Below are positions 20,873-32,189 of a DNA stretch of 64,000 nt, in pieces; the stretch's first letter is position 1; every line of letters begins with the position of its first letter. The notes beneath the pieces were generated by a model that was not told the DNA's origin, searched no databases, and saw only the letters and a program-made list of their open reading frames with translations. The stretch comes from Ephydatia muelleri (Eukaryota; Porifera; Demospongiae; Spongillida; Spongillidae). The DNA lies in the NCBI GenBank assembly GCA_013339895.1, contig JABACO010000009.1, forward strand, positions 2,601,113 through 2,665,112. The letters are read 5' to 3'. A program made the position numbers and the translations under genes.

Positions 20873-22223
20873 CTACCTAACGGTAACCGCCATACTACGG
20901 TTTGCCCACAGCTGCTTTTAAATGCCCGCCAATGAGTTAGTGTGCAATAAGTTATTCAGGAATAATTTTTAATAACTTCTACAATAATACAACACAAAAA
21001 CCTCTGGCTAAGATGGCTCTTGCAATTGTCTGTTTTTAATGATGATAATGGTTGCTGTTAACAATTAGTGGTAATCGATCAGTCTACTCTCAGCCCCTGA
21101 TTGAAGAATTTGTTATGGGGGGGGGGGGGGGGGGGGGGGAGTCCGCTTACGGCTATATACCAAAACTGAAGGGGGGGGGGGGGGGGGGCAGCGGCAAGTC
21201 AAATGAATCAATTCATCACTCACATACATGCATTCTCTACTAAAACACAAGGAACATCACGACAAAAGGGTCCACTCCACTCCTGCCTTGTCGTGCTCCA
21301 CCGCTTCCTTGACACTTGTCCGTAAGTGTGTGTGGGGGGGGGGGGGCAATTGCTGCCAGGGGGGCGGCCCCCCCCCCCCCAGGCTATGCTGGATCCGGGA
21401 CAGTCTACTCTTGTATATATGCATTGATGATGGTGTTTTGCAGGTCCCAGCAAACAGTTCTGAGTTGCTTGTACCCTTTCCATCATTCGGAAGCTGGGCC
21501 CTCAATGTCAATAGAATGAAGGGCGACCTGTTTAGTTTGAGTAACCTAAACTTCCTTTCAAATTTTTTGATATTCTAGAAGTCTGAAAGTCCTTTACACA
21601 TTGCTTCTTACACACTATGGTGTCTGTCATGGAGCTGTAAAGCTGTGCATTTTTAATTAGCACTGATGCAAGAGTTACATTTCTATTGCGGGTACAAACT
21701 ACTGTAATTTATCATGTCTATGCCCTTTTCGTGGAAACAATCCGATACAAATAACTAGATGTCTAGCTTTATGCCATCCAAGGCTTTAGCTGGTGTGTAT
21801 GAGAATAGCTCCAACATTGAGCCTGATGTACTAAGTCAAACCGATTCAGCTGGCTAGAGGCTTAACTTAGTGTATTATTACATCCACTGACGAAACCAAA
21901 GCGGCAGCTTTATGGCCAGTTTGGACCCTGGGATATATTCAAATCTCAGCCATGACTACTGACTTTGGGAATGATCAGATGGGACGCCAGCATAGTGGGT
22001 CTCTTCGCACCTACATTTAAGGCTTCAGCCGATGGAATGCCCCAAGTCCCTGGGCAGTTGGGTCCATTGGAATAGAGTACTACGATGCCTGCGGATATCA
22101 TGCAGCTGAAATTAAAATAAAAAAAAGACAGCATCTTTAATATCTGCCCTCTGTAATACCCTAAAAAATTAACACCAATAATATAACATCATTCATTACA
22201 TGTACTAAATCAAACGTCCGCCG
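20873..22223. repeat. Duplicated block, flank of receptor copy 2
   Basis: Matches 5820-6799 over its length with small indels, plus one 310-base insertion at 21091-21400. It is non-coding. Confidence 0.9.
21091..21400. mobile_element. 310-base insertion with 11-base target duplication and long G tracts
   Basis: Absent from the matching place in copy 1 (about 6028). It is flanked by CAGTCTACTCT at 21080-21090 and 21401-21411, which occurs once in copy 1. Inside are G runs at about 21117-21139, 21171-21188 and 21335-21346 and a C run at about 21370-21380. No open frame is meaningful. The family is unknown. Confidence 0.75.
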
Positions 22224-22984
22224 CTACAGATGATTTAAGCCAGGCTTTACATCGGGGGCTATCAACGTGCTGGTCTCCTGGGCCTCCGCTGCCTCCACTT
22301 TGTCGGTCGCGGCCTTATCGCCCACCACCTTCCACTGCACCCTTCGGACCAGGCCCCTGTAGGTGGCTGCTATGCGATGCTTGACGCTCGGATGTAGCAA
22401 CACGACGATCGGGAGCAGCAAACGGACCATTTGCAGTGTGCAGGTCATCACGGCCACCGCCACGGCTCCGTGGTGCTTGTCGTACAGTACGAAGTAGAGA
22501 GAAGAGAACAGTCCGAACACGTAGACCACACAGCACGCTAGGGCGTAGATCACTAGCGGCATCAGCTCTTTCAAGACCTCCCAGTGCTTCTGCCTCAGAT
22601 TCCCGCGCTTTCCCAGCAATCCCGCGATGAACTTGGCGAATACGATCATGATCAGGACGAGGCTTCCCAGGTACATGATGAACACGGGACCGACCGTGGC
22701 TCCGAATTGGAATCCGATGGAGTAGTCGGGCCCCTTGTAGCACCTGTCTTTCACCCAGCACCACACCGTTGTCAGCCCGAAAGTGTCTCCGATGAACGGG
22801 ATCCAAGCCACGAGCAACGGCAACACGAAGGTAAAGAGTAACCCGGCGATGTCGCACCGCCGCTGATTCAACAGCATACGGCACGTGACCAGTGAGAACA
22901 CGTTAGAAGATATCCAGAGCGTTGCGAAGGTCGACGAGAAGATGAATACTGAACCAGAAATGCAAACGTCACACAGGTGTCGTT
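22224..22984 (-). pseudogene. Seven-transmembrane receptor copy 2, cut by assembly gap
   Basis: The C-terminal two thirds of a receptor about 95% identical to the gene at 6800-7840, covering TM3 to the tail. The 5' part is lost in the 1,000-base gap. Close to the gap it has GATGAATACTG where copy 1 has GATGAAATACTG, a one-base loss that shifts the frame around the start of TM3. The tail differs: it has an inserted VQWKV after VRR and ends in GLNHL in place of AAEFI. The one-base loss could be an assembly error beside the gap, so copy 2 may be either a pseudogene or a working paralogue. Confidence 0.75.
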
Positions 22985-23984
22985 NNNNNNNNNNNNNNNN
23001 NNNNNNNNNNNNNNNNNNNNNNNNNNNNNNNNNNNNNNNNNNNNNNNNNNNNNNNNNNNNNNNNNNNNNNNNNNNNNNNNNNNNNNNNNNNNNNNNNNNN
23101 NNNNNNNNNNNNNNNNNNNNNNNNNNNNNNNNNNNNNNNNNNNNNNNNNNNNNNNNNNNNNNNNNNNNNNNNNNNNNNNNNNNNNNNNNNNNNNNNNNNN
23201 NNNNNNNNNNNNNNNNNNNNNNNNNNNNNNNNNNNNNNNNNNNNNNNNNNNNNNNNNNNNNNNNNNNNNNNNNNNNNNNNNNNNNNNNNNNNNNNNNNNN
23301 NNNNNNNNNNNNNNNNNNNNNNNNNNNNNNNNNNNNNNNNNNNNNNNNNNNNNNNNNNNNNNNNNNNNNNNNNNNNNNNNNNNNNNNNNNNNNNNNNNNN
23401 NNNNNNNNNNNNNNNNNNNNNNNNNNNNNNNNNNNNNNNNNNNNNNNNNNNNNNNNNNNNNNNNNNNNNNNNNNNNNNNNNNNNNNNNNNNNNNNNNNNN
23501 NNNNNNNNNNNNNNNNNNNNNNNNNNNNNNNNNNNNNNNNNNNNNNNNNNNNNNNNNNNNNNNNNNNNNNNNNNNNNNNNNNNNNNNNNNNNNNNNNNNN
23601 NNNNNNNNNNNNNNNNNNNNNNNNNNNNNNNNNNNNNNNNNNNNNNNNNNNNNNNNNNNNNNNNNNNNNNNNNNNNNNNNNNNNNNNNNNNNNNNNNNNN
23701 NNNNNNNNNNNNNNNNNNNNNNNNNNNNNNNNNNNNNNNNNNNNNNNNNNNNNNNNNNNNNNNNNNNNNNNNNNNNNNNNNNNNNNNNNNNNNNNNNNNN
23801 NNNNNNNNNNNNNNNNNNNNNNNNNNNNNNNNNNNNNNNNNNNNNNNNNNNNNNNNNNNNNNNNNNNNNNNNNNNNNNNNNNNNNNNNNNNNNNNNNNNN
23901 NNNNNNNNNNNNNNNNNNNNNNNNNNNNNNNNNNNNNNNNNNNNNNNNNNNNNNNNNNNNNNNNNNNNNNNNNNNNNNNNNNNN
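22985..23984. other. Assembly gap of 1,000 N
   Basis: Exactly 1,000 undetermined bases, probably a placeholder of unknown true length. Frames running through it are meaningless. Confidence 1.
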
Positions 23985-24004
23985 TTGTGTATTATTATAG
24001 TACA

Positions 24005-24120
24005 TGTAATAATAATAATAATAATAGTGCATTTATTCTCATTAGTGTATTCTTGTATCCTGTATATTATTATTATTATTAATAATTTTTAATAAATTAT
24101 TATTATTATTATTATTCGTA
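24005..24120. repeat. AAT/ATT microsatellite
   Basis: (AAT)n at about 24007-24026 and (ATT)n at about 24063-24116, just right of the gap. Confidence 0.9.
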
Positions 24121-24509
24121 TTATATTATATATTAGGTAATATATTGATGCATACATGTGTGTCTGTGTGGATATGTGGTGTGTGCTTGTGTGTATAATT
24201 GTATGACTTACCAAAAGGATTACAAAACTAGTAGTTTGAATGTAACTATGTGAATAAAAGCCATGATAACATTAATTTTGAATTATTGGTAACAGCTTTC
24301 ATTTGGATTCATTGTAGTCATATCAGTATGTGCCGTTTGGGAATTCAAAATCGGTGTCGGGAAGCAGAAAGGAGAATCCTGCATGTTGGACAAGCTAGCA
24401 AGTCACATGTACAATGTATATTTGTGCATGTGTTTTAGCATTATTGGGACCCATCATGATCACATGTACTTTGACAGAATCACGCATGCTGCACATCTAC
24501 TGATGACAT

Positions 24510-24618
24510 GGAGCTGTGTGTGTGCATGTGTGTGTGTGTGCATGTGTGTGTGTGTGCATGTGTGTGTGTGTGTGCATGTGTGTGTGTGCATGTGTGTGTG
24601 TGTGCAGGTGTGTGTGTG

Positions 24619-24655
<37 letters not shown>

Positions 24656-24670
24656 ATGTGTGTAAATGTG
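24510..24670. repeat. TG-rich microsatellite
   Basis: Imperfect (TG)n with CATG interruptions. Cys/Val and His/Thr frames through it are not genes. Confidence 0.95.
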
Positions 24671-25378
24671 ATGTGATGATGCATTTACTGGGAGGATTGT
24701 AGAGACCATATTGGCAACAGAGCTTCTTAATTACCACAAATGAAGAGTACAAGACCACTGCATGATGCAAACCTCATAAAGGGTCATTTTCAAAGACAAA
24801 ACACTAAATTAAAAGTCTGTGCATTCATATGTGAGCATCTCATTGTTAAGAAGTCAAAGGGACATCCAGCCTGCATGCAAATATATGTATTACACGGCAA
24901 TGGAACAAGTTTAGAGGCAAAAAGTTTTACTAGTTATATACGCACAAAAACAGATGGCAGACTTGAAGGCAGCAGCTCAAAAGTACACACCTGTTTATAT
25001 TGGCTGAATATAATAGAAACACTAACCACACCCCTGTGAAAAACTATCATTGTCAATCAACACAGGTCACAGGAACAGTTAGGCATTGCACTCTAAGGCC
25101 ACTTAGATGATCACACAGTGAACTGAAAAAGCTTTCACGGCTGTTTTATAATTAGTGCCATCTAGCTGCAACAAATTAGTTGTTCGTCACACGAATGTAA
25201 ATCCCGAACGAGTATGTTTTTATATAGTACAGAAACTAGCTGAGTGAGTATTTGATGGCTTCGTGTTATGTACTACATTGCCTGGTTGTGAATTTTCTGT
25301 AGTCGTCGTTAATGTTTGGGGTACGGTAGTTATGTTGTAAATTATTACCTTTTAGTCACGTGCTAAATACCTCCAACT
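24671..25378. other. 5' flank of the integrase-like gene
   Basis: AT-rich, no coding region recognised. The start of any mobile unit carrying the downstream gene would lie here, but I found no terminal repeat. Confidence 0.4.
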
Positions 25379-26112
25379 ATGGCCGCTCTGTCTGATCGTA
25401 TCGTTGAACCTATTGCCGAAACAACTGGATGGGTAATTTCATCACTGCAAAGAGTTGCTGGCATGATAGCGGGTCATGATGGAAGATGCCTTTCGTCAAA
25501 TGAGTTGGACAGTTGCATCGTAACTCTGGAAAAGGTGTATCGTGAGTTACTCGTAAGAGAATGTACACAGGGCCTCACTAGCGATGGAGAAGCCGGATTA
25601 GAATACATCAGGATGGCATTGAATATCTTGGAAGAGTTGCGTGAAGTTAATGGATGCCATTTTGTCGCACAGCCGCAAACTGAAGTCACTGGGAGTGTCG
25701 GGAGGCCCAGATTTTTGGTTCATTTCGATCAACTAGAAAGCCTTGTTGAAAGCCACTTTACAGTACCTCAGATAGCAGCTATCATTGGTGTTTCACCACG
25801 AACGATACACAGACGAATGACTGAGTTTGGACTGTCAATATCTACCCAGTATGCTGAAATAACGGATGAGCATTTAGATGACATGGTTTGCAGAATACAG
25901 CATGACTTTCCTACCTGTGGTAATCGACAGATGCATGGTCACCTCTTAGCTTTAGGGTTGAGGGTTCAACAGTATCGAATTAGAGAGGCACAAAGAAGGA
26001 CGGATCCAAATGGAAGCCTATTGCGTCAGCTATCAACTGTGAATAGGCGTAAATATCGTGTTGCTGGTCCCAGAGCATTGTATCACATTGATGGAAACCA
26101 TAAATTAATAAG
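25379..26112 (+). CDS. Integrase-core (DDE) protein, exon 1
   Basis: First exon of a 489-residue protein built from three exons (25379-26112, 26542-27070, 27126-27332) that join in frame at good GT-AG sites. The start is the ATG at 25379 (MAALSDRIVE). Residues 1-100 are helical and unassigned. Residues 118-152 form an HTH (TVPQIAAIIGVSPRTIHRRM) typical of DNA-binding recombinases. The exon ends in ALYHIDGNHKLIR, which carries the first acidic residue of the RNase H fold, D238. This family is known from fishes, corals and other animals as uncharacterised integrase-core proteins related to Ginger-type transposases. The intact frame suggests recent activity or constraint. Confidence 0.88.
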
Positions 26113-26541
26113 GTTAGTGTATAATTGTCCTGTGCTATAAATTCAGGCGTAGTCAATTGTTTGTGCAAGATGAACAGTTATTATTTATGGCAAAACATAG
26201 TTTTACTTATTATTTGTTGTTTCCCACGCATTCTGTTTGCAGATTGATGTTTGATCAAATGTAAGGCAGAGTGTAATGATGTATTTGTGACTAATCTAAA
26301 GTTCTATCACACTGACCAAAAAGTGCAATGCTTTTTTTTGACATTGAAATGCGCACCATTACATGCAATATTTTTATAATCACATGCATTTGTGACTGCA
26401 TCAAATAATGCAATGCCGTGTAGTGGAATGGCTCCACTAAATGAAATACATGAACACAAACTCACTGCCTGTGTTTAGTGGTTGTGTACATGTATGGCCT
26501 AGGTACCACTTGATGCCCTCTTCATTTGAACATATTTATAG

Positions 26542-27070
26542 GTGGCGTTTTGTAATACATGGTGCAGTCGATGGCTATAGCCGAAGAATTGTATATTTGC
26601 AGTGCTCAGATAATAATCGTGCAGAAACAGTTTTAAAGCTGTTTGTGGATTGTGTTATGGAACTTGGACTGCCCAGTAGGGTCCGCTCGGACAGAGGTGG
26701 AGAAAATCGGGAAGTAGCACGTCTTATGTTGGAACATCCACTGCGAGGACCAGGAAGGGGAAGTTTTATCACAGGTCGAAGCGTACACAATCAGCGTATT
26801 GAAAGATTGTGGCGTGATGTTTTTGCACGTTGTACTACTTTGTACTACAATATTTTCTATGCAATGGAAGATGAGGGACTACTTGACTGTGACAATGATA
26901 TTCACCTTTTCTGCTTACACTACATATTTTTGAGTCGCATAAATAGAAGTTTGGAAGGATTTAAAGCAGCATGGAATCAACATCCATTAAGCTCTGAAGG
27001 AAACCTCTCACCATATCAGTTGTGGATCAGTGGAACCTTAACTGCATCTAGCATGGAAACCATGTCTGAG
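26542..27070 (+). CDS. Integrase-core (DDE) protein, exon 2
   Basis: Continues from AAG|GTTAGT to TTTATAG|GTGG. It carries the catalytic core: [15 protein letters not shown] follows the first D, then VRSDRGGEN with D295, and [12 protein letters not shown] with E332, so the second and third acidic residues are 36 residues apart. The remainder is helical ([11 protein letters not shown]) with SPYQLW near the end. The donor is GAG|GTAACT. All three acidic residues of the DDE set are present, so strand transfer chemistry is possible. Confidence 0.9.
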
Positions 27071-27125
27071 GTAACTGAGCTTATTATTATTTAAACGCTT
27101 TTGTAATTCTATTTTATCTTATCAG

Positions 27126-27332
27126 GAGGAATTGTACATGTATGGAGTTGATTGGGCAGGTCCTCTTCCGCTCTCAGATGAAGAATGTGTCACAGTACCT
27201 CCTGTTTCTTCTCCTTTGTCTGATCTTCAATACCAAGAACTACTGGATACTATTTATCCTCTTGATCGAAGCCCAAATCATGGCATTGATTTGTATATTT
27301 CCACTTTGCAATTTGTAATGGATAGAATATAG
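27126..27332 (+). CDS. Integrase-core (DDE) protein, exon 3 and stop
   Basis: Begins after TTATCAG with EELYMYGVDWAGPLP and ends in GIDLYISTLQFVMDRI before TAG. The YGVDW.GP and YGIDLY patterns are the usual C-terminal signature of this integrase-like family, so the protein is complete. Confidence 0.88.
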   Translation, partial: EELYMYGVDWAGPLPLSDEECVTVPPVSSPLSDLQYQELLDTIYPLDRSPNHGIDLYISTLQFVMDRI

Positions 27333-27505
27333 TTAGGATAGATGATGTTGCATTTTGGTGTACATTTTTGTACAGACCTAGCTTGTTTAACATTGAAGAA
27401 AGGTGCATAGAGTTAGATTTTAAGCTAGTGAGCGGGTGGGTGCTCTAAAGGTAATTGTTTTGTTGCATTATACCCATACTGTCATAACTTGTCTTCTTAT
27501 GATAG

Positions 27506-28182
27506 GACAATACTTATCACAAAATCGGTCAACTAATGGCTATTTCCTTAATTTATGGTGTTAGTGCATGTAGGTTCATCGCCCATCCAGTGTACAAGTA
27601 TATGTGTGGAACAGAGATATCGGAAATCAAGTGTAGTGTACAGTTTGTTTCAGATGCATCAGTGAAAGATTTGTGTGAAAAGGCAAGATGATACATTGCG
27701 TTTCTCAAATGTAATTCATAATGAGAATTTTTTTAATCAGTTGCACAGTATTTCAGATGAAGAGGGTTTAGCCAAGTTCATTGACATGCACAGTGATGCA
27801 TTATCAGAATGTGGGGTTTACGTAAGGCTAACAATGGCTAACAGAGATGAAGTGCTCAACATGATGTGCTTGCATCATTGTGTATTGAAAAGTATTGCGG
27901 AAATAGAGCAGATAATGAGTGGATTGAGCACATTAGGAGTCATGGAAGCGATGAAGTCATGTTCAGGAATTTTGAAGGAGTTTTTTGTTCCAAATGAATT
28001 AAACCTTACAGCTGGTAATTACTATTTAAGTACCATGATGTTACAAATATGTAATAATGTTTTTGTATTCCCCCTTACAGATACTATGATGAAGCTATTT
28101 CTAATTAATTATAGTGGGAATGACCGACAGAAGGAAGAAGAAGCGGTGGAGGTGTTCAAACAATACTTGAAGTTATGTGAAG
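27506..28182 (+). CDS. HECT E3 ubiquitin-ligase domain, 5'-incomplete, exon a
   Basis: Follows a TTATGATAG acceptor. The first part reads DNTYHKIGQLMAISLIYGVS, which is the HECT N-lobe motif (Y..G...A.SL..G). It continues through DDTLRFSNVIHNENFFNQLH and a helical C-terminal portion to LCE at a GAAG|GTAACT donor. Around 27676 the frame changes by one base (frame of DLCEK to frame of KRQDDTLRF), so it is either a one-base insertion or a sequencing error. The upstream HECT N-lobe and any substrate-binding domain are not found between the integrase stop (27332) and this exon. It resembles the G2E3-like HECT genes that are expanded in fishes and corals. Confidence 0.72.
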
Positions 28183-28304
28183 GTAACTTGAACTGTAATA
28201 ATTCAGGCATCATTAAAAAGTAATCACTTCACAGGTGATAATGTTTAAAGTAAGGTGATTAATTTTGAATTTGTATTTGATCTAATGTTTATGTACTGCA
28301 ACAG

Positions 28305-28504
28305 AGTTAGAAGATGTCCTGCAGTTTTTTTCTGGTTGCAGCCAAGTTCCTGTTACAGGGTTCCCTACTCAAGCAGTTTTGTCATTTGACAAAAACAGTT
28401 CACTACCCTCAGCTTCTACCTGTTCAATAGAACTATTCATTCCATTGAAATTTTCGTCACTTGATGATTTTAAAACGCACATGAATGAAGCACTACAGCA
28501 TCAG
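28305..28504 (+). CDS. HECT domain exon b with the catalytic cysteine
   Basis: Acceptor GCAACAG, phase matching exon a. It reads ELEDVLQFFSGCSQVPVTGF, then a SLPSASTCSIELFIPL segment. The LP.A.TC motif is the HECT C-lobe active-site cysteine that carries ubiquitin as a thioester. It ends MNEALQHQ at CAG|GTGCAG in phase 0. Confidence 0.82.
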
Positions 28505-28618
28505 GTGCAGTGTCTTATTTTAATGCCATTTGTACTTGTACCTATTGTGTGGGTGCAGGCCTGTTTGTCATTACACGTAGTTTCGTACATTGGTGACACC
28601 ATTGCCTGTTCCTGACAG

Positions 28619-28636
28619 GGTTTCAACAAGGTCTGA
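28619..28636 (+). CDS. HECT domain last exon (six codons)
   Basis: After TTCCTGACAG the codons give GFNKV and a stop, the expected end of a HECT C-lobe (usually GFG or similar). It joins exon b in phase 0. Its tiny size makes it easy to miss. A decayed second copy of this exon and its acceptor appears at about 28980-29008 (CTCCTGACGGGACTTCAACATGG). Confidence 0.65.
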   Translation, partial: GFNKV

Positions 28637-30109
28637 ATTTCCAGTTGCACCCTACCAGACTGTCGTGGACTTGAACAGATTTTTTTTGCTCATTGTTACA
28701 CTGTTTAGCAGTATCAACTTTCATTTGTATACAAGCTGCGCATACATGTAATCCTTCCACATCAAATCACTATCTGATACGAATAAGACTTAATGGCATG
28801 GTATGGTATCATATTTGGTACTTATCAGAAGATGTAAAATTGCTTCCACCCTAAACAATCCACTCAAATATCTTGTTTCGTTTTGATTTTTGAAATTAAA
28901 GTCTAGAACTTATCAACAACCAGTTTCGTGTGCGTGTGTGTAATACATGCATCTGGTACAATACCTGCATGCATTCAATGCTCCTGACGGGACTTCAACA
29001 TGGTCAAGAACGACTACTAACAGATGCAGCCAGTCCAGACCAGTCTACCTACAGTCATTTAATTGCACAACGGTACGGTGACGTGTATATCCTATATCAG
29101 CATCAGTAGGGCTCAAGGCCGTCTATAGGGCTTAGGGTTTTAGGATGCACCGAAGGTGCCTAGCCTACGCAGGGCTAGCGATAGAGGAGGTAAGCCGGGT
29201 TACCTGTATTGTGGCGTGTTTTGGGGCTTTTGTCACCCCGGACATCACTACGGCTTTCACCGGTCCAGCGCCTAGGACCTCAAATCTCATCCGTCTCGAA
29301 GAAAAAGGATTTAGCAGTCTTTGTGTTGTCAACGTTTGGCACCGTATCAATACTCCTGGAATGCGGGCGTAGAGGTTCGAAAGGCAGTCGTGCCAGTAAA
29401 AGTTAGCGCTGACATGCAAAGCGGCTAGCTCTATAGATTGGAATGGGTAATATTAGCTGATGATCGGAACGGGGACTATCATTCCCCCAACCCCCCCCCA
29501 CCCCCCCTCCAAAAAAAAAAAATTTGGCACGAAATTCACGTGAGCCAGAGTAGCGAGAAAAAAAAACCCGCCTAAAACCGAAGTGATACGGCAAATAATT
29601 TTGGCAGTGATCACCCGCCATATAAAAACGCCATACATTCTCTATGGAACGTACCGCGGAATGAAATCCAAAAATTTACAAACCGCAACTTTCGTGACCG
29701 TTCATTTCTCCATATGTGTAAAGCACACAAAGTACACGAAATGCAATAACACCACCCTATGAGTGATAAGCACCTTATATAAAGCAAAAATCAAGTTTCT
29801 TTTCATGTGAGCCGTTGGCTTTAGCGCTCGGAAGCCCCATTTGTGGAGATAAGAGACCTCGTGGATTCAACAAACTATACCGACGCTCGGACAGAAGGTA
29901 TGACCAAAAAACAACTTTTGTAATAAAGTAAGTAGAACGTCCTTACTTTTTTGGGTAAAGATGAAATTTCTTTAGTGGTTTTATAGCCTCTTGAAATCAG
30001 CCATTTTATTCTTACCATAGGCCTACGTACGAGTATATACAGCCGTATGTATGTCTAAAAGAATTGTAAGTTTTGGTTAACTCTTCCGCGGGTGAAGCCA
30101 ATTATTGCT
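28637..30109. other. Non-coding stretch after the HECT relic
   Basis: No gene recognised. It contains the decayed repeat of the HECT last exon near 28980, C- and A-rich runs at about 29488-29522, and AT-rich sequence. Confidence 0.4.
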
Positions 30110-30310
30110 GTACATACATGTATGTAGTGCGAAATTGCGTTGCAGGAAAACCAAGTTTGCAAACAACTTACACTAATATGTCCAGGAAACAACTTTTGAC
30201 ATGTGTTGTCACCACAAACGGTTTAGATAAACAGAGTGACTTGAGTATATAGCACCTGTAGCGCAATATTGCTCCGTTGCCCTTGAAAGAGTTAAAGAAA
30301 TTATTCCACC
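30110..30310. repeat. Dispersed repeat, inverted copy of about 9560-9740
   Basis: Reverse complement matches 9560-9740, including the TTTAGATAAACAGAGTGAC and CAATATTGCTCCGTTGCCC segments. Confidence 0.75.
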
Positions 30311-30426
30311 CTTTAAGGAGGCCAACAGATATATCCAGATGGCCTTCTGCATGGCTATGCTTAAAAGGTGGTGTAGGAGCACATATATGTACAACTGATT
30401 TAAAATGAGCAGGGCTAGGTTTGTGT

Positions 30427-30723
30427 TCACTTTGTTGGAGGGGGAATAGCACCAACTATTTTTGGCTCTATACTTGAAAGGTGTTCTTTTACTACGCACT
30501 GCAACTGCTTTACTTTGTCTTTTATTGGTGCAAATGCCAGGTCCAGTCGATTAAATTTTGCATGAAACGACTCAGCACCCTTTTCGCCTGTGGCGTGGTC
30601 TTCCAGCAAATGCATTTTTGCTGTAGCATCAGCAAATGCCCCACGAAAGAAGGCCATAAACTCATGAAAAATCTGTATGATTGAACAAAAAGCACACTGT
30701 AATGATTGGATAAATTGAATCAT
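30427..30723 (-). pseudogene. Transposon-related ORF fragment
   Basis: 98 codons on the minus strand including MAFFRGAFADATAKMHLLED, GEKGAESFHAKFNRL and KVKQLQCVVKEH. The pattern F..AFP.A.ITPKMHLLEDH...GE.GAESIH..FN occurs near the C-terminus of uncharacterised transposon-like proteins repeated in corals and sponges. The copy lacks the usual middle segment between LLEDH and GE. Minus-strand frames at 31276-31467 may belong to the same relic. Confidence 0.55.
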
Positions 30724-30819
30724 CCGACTGACAATTACAACAGAGCATAAATTTATATATAAAATCTATATACATCAATGCGCATGCGCACGGTCATATA
30801 TATTACACTTATTCCCCCT

Positions 30820-31205
30820 TAATCCCTTTCTAATCGGTCTAACTCTTCCTCTGTTCCTTCCTTCAAGGCAAATGGCATAGACCTTGGACGGCAAAATACT
30901 GGCTTTACTCTGACCCTTTAATTGCAACTTTGCTAAATATGCAGTGGAGAATTGGGCCCTTACTCTACCTCTGCAAATCTAGTGAACAGTATGTCCAGTC
31001 CTCTATTGAGACTATCACTCACTTGCGCATTTTGTATGCGATGCCAGTCCAGTCGAAAACGCCGGAACCAATCTCTTCCCACCAATTTTGGCCCATCACC
31101 CTCCACCACTATCAGCGTACACACCCTCACCTGAAGCCCATACCTTACTTTACCTTTGAATTCGCCACATACAGAAATTCTTTGGCCGGTACATGTTGAT
31201 AGTCG
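30820..31205 (-). mobile_element. Ty3/Gypsy pol fossil fragment
   Basis: A short, broken fragment of Gypsy pol from the protease-to-reverse-transcriptase linker. The recognisable LVGRDWF-type motif lies at about 31050-31080. No LTRs are attached. It looks old. Confidence 0.6.
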
Positions 31206-31209
31206 TACT

Positions 31210-32160
31210 GAGCTAGGGGATAAAGAAATGTCTGTTAAATGTGAATTGTGATATCAAGATTCTGCTCCAACAGTATCAAAGGTCAGAAGTGACAAAAATA
31301 TTACTTACGCTGTCTAATGCATGCTCATGTGCTTCCTCTATAAAGTTTTGATCGTGACATTTTCCAAATAAGGAAAATGCAGTAATGAACTGTGCCATTT
31401 TCTCTGCTACTTCTTCCGATCGGTGGAGCAGTTTCTGTAATGTCATTTCAGAGATGGATGTGCACAATTTCTGGATGTAGGGTAACTGAAAATGTTACTC
31501 GGGCTTGTGGTAACAGTCACATGCACCAGCTTTAGCCGCGTATCCTTTTTCCTTTGATCTATGGATCAATGGACCTTGAAATGGGACTGCCAGACCGCTG
31601 ATGTGGTTTGTCACTGCTACTACTAACGGCGCGATTCTCACAAGCTCCTTCCACTCCCTTGGAATTGCATTAGGACAGATCTGGGTTGGAAACAGGCTTG
31701 AAGGGCTGAGCAGAAGGCAGAGGAATCGATGGATAGTACTTGCAATCAACATAATTTTAATAAGTGGCCGTCAGGCCAGGCAGTCGGGCAGGCCTGCCGG
31801 ACCCTGTCCTGGCCTTCGGCAGCTCTGCATACTCCTATTAAAACGTCGTCAACAGCATTCAAGCAAGAAGCAATATACCTTACAATATCCAATCATTATG
31901 AAACTGTGAAAAGAATGGAACTGCTAAACGGCTTTACAAGGTAATTGAGTTTCTATATGTGACATGTGCTTCATGAATTTTCACATAAAAATTCATAGTC
32001 CTTGTCACAAAGCGATTCAATTCGCAAGTTAAACTGGAGTCAACCGTTGGGCTTTACCTGGAGACAAATACAAGTATGAAGCTTGCCTTTGTCCGTTAGT
32101 ATAGGACCATAGAGTAGACCTCGTAATTAGTCGTAAACCAATCATCTTGCTGTAGTATGT
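31210..32160. other. Unassigned stretch, possibly more decayed transposon
   Basis: Overlapping minus-strand frames at 31276-31467 and 31495-31752 look like parts of a decayed protein, but no domain is recognised. Confidence 0.3.
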
Positions 32161-32189
32161 GTATTCATTATGTGCTACATGCATGAGCG

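Noticed and set aside
22885-24092. Long frames through the N gap
   Set aside because: The open length is created by undetermined bases.
24383-24770. Cys/Val and Thr/His frames near 24500
   Set aside because: TG microsatellite only.
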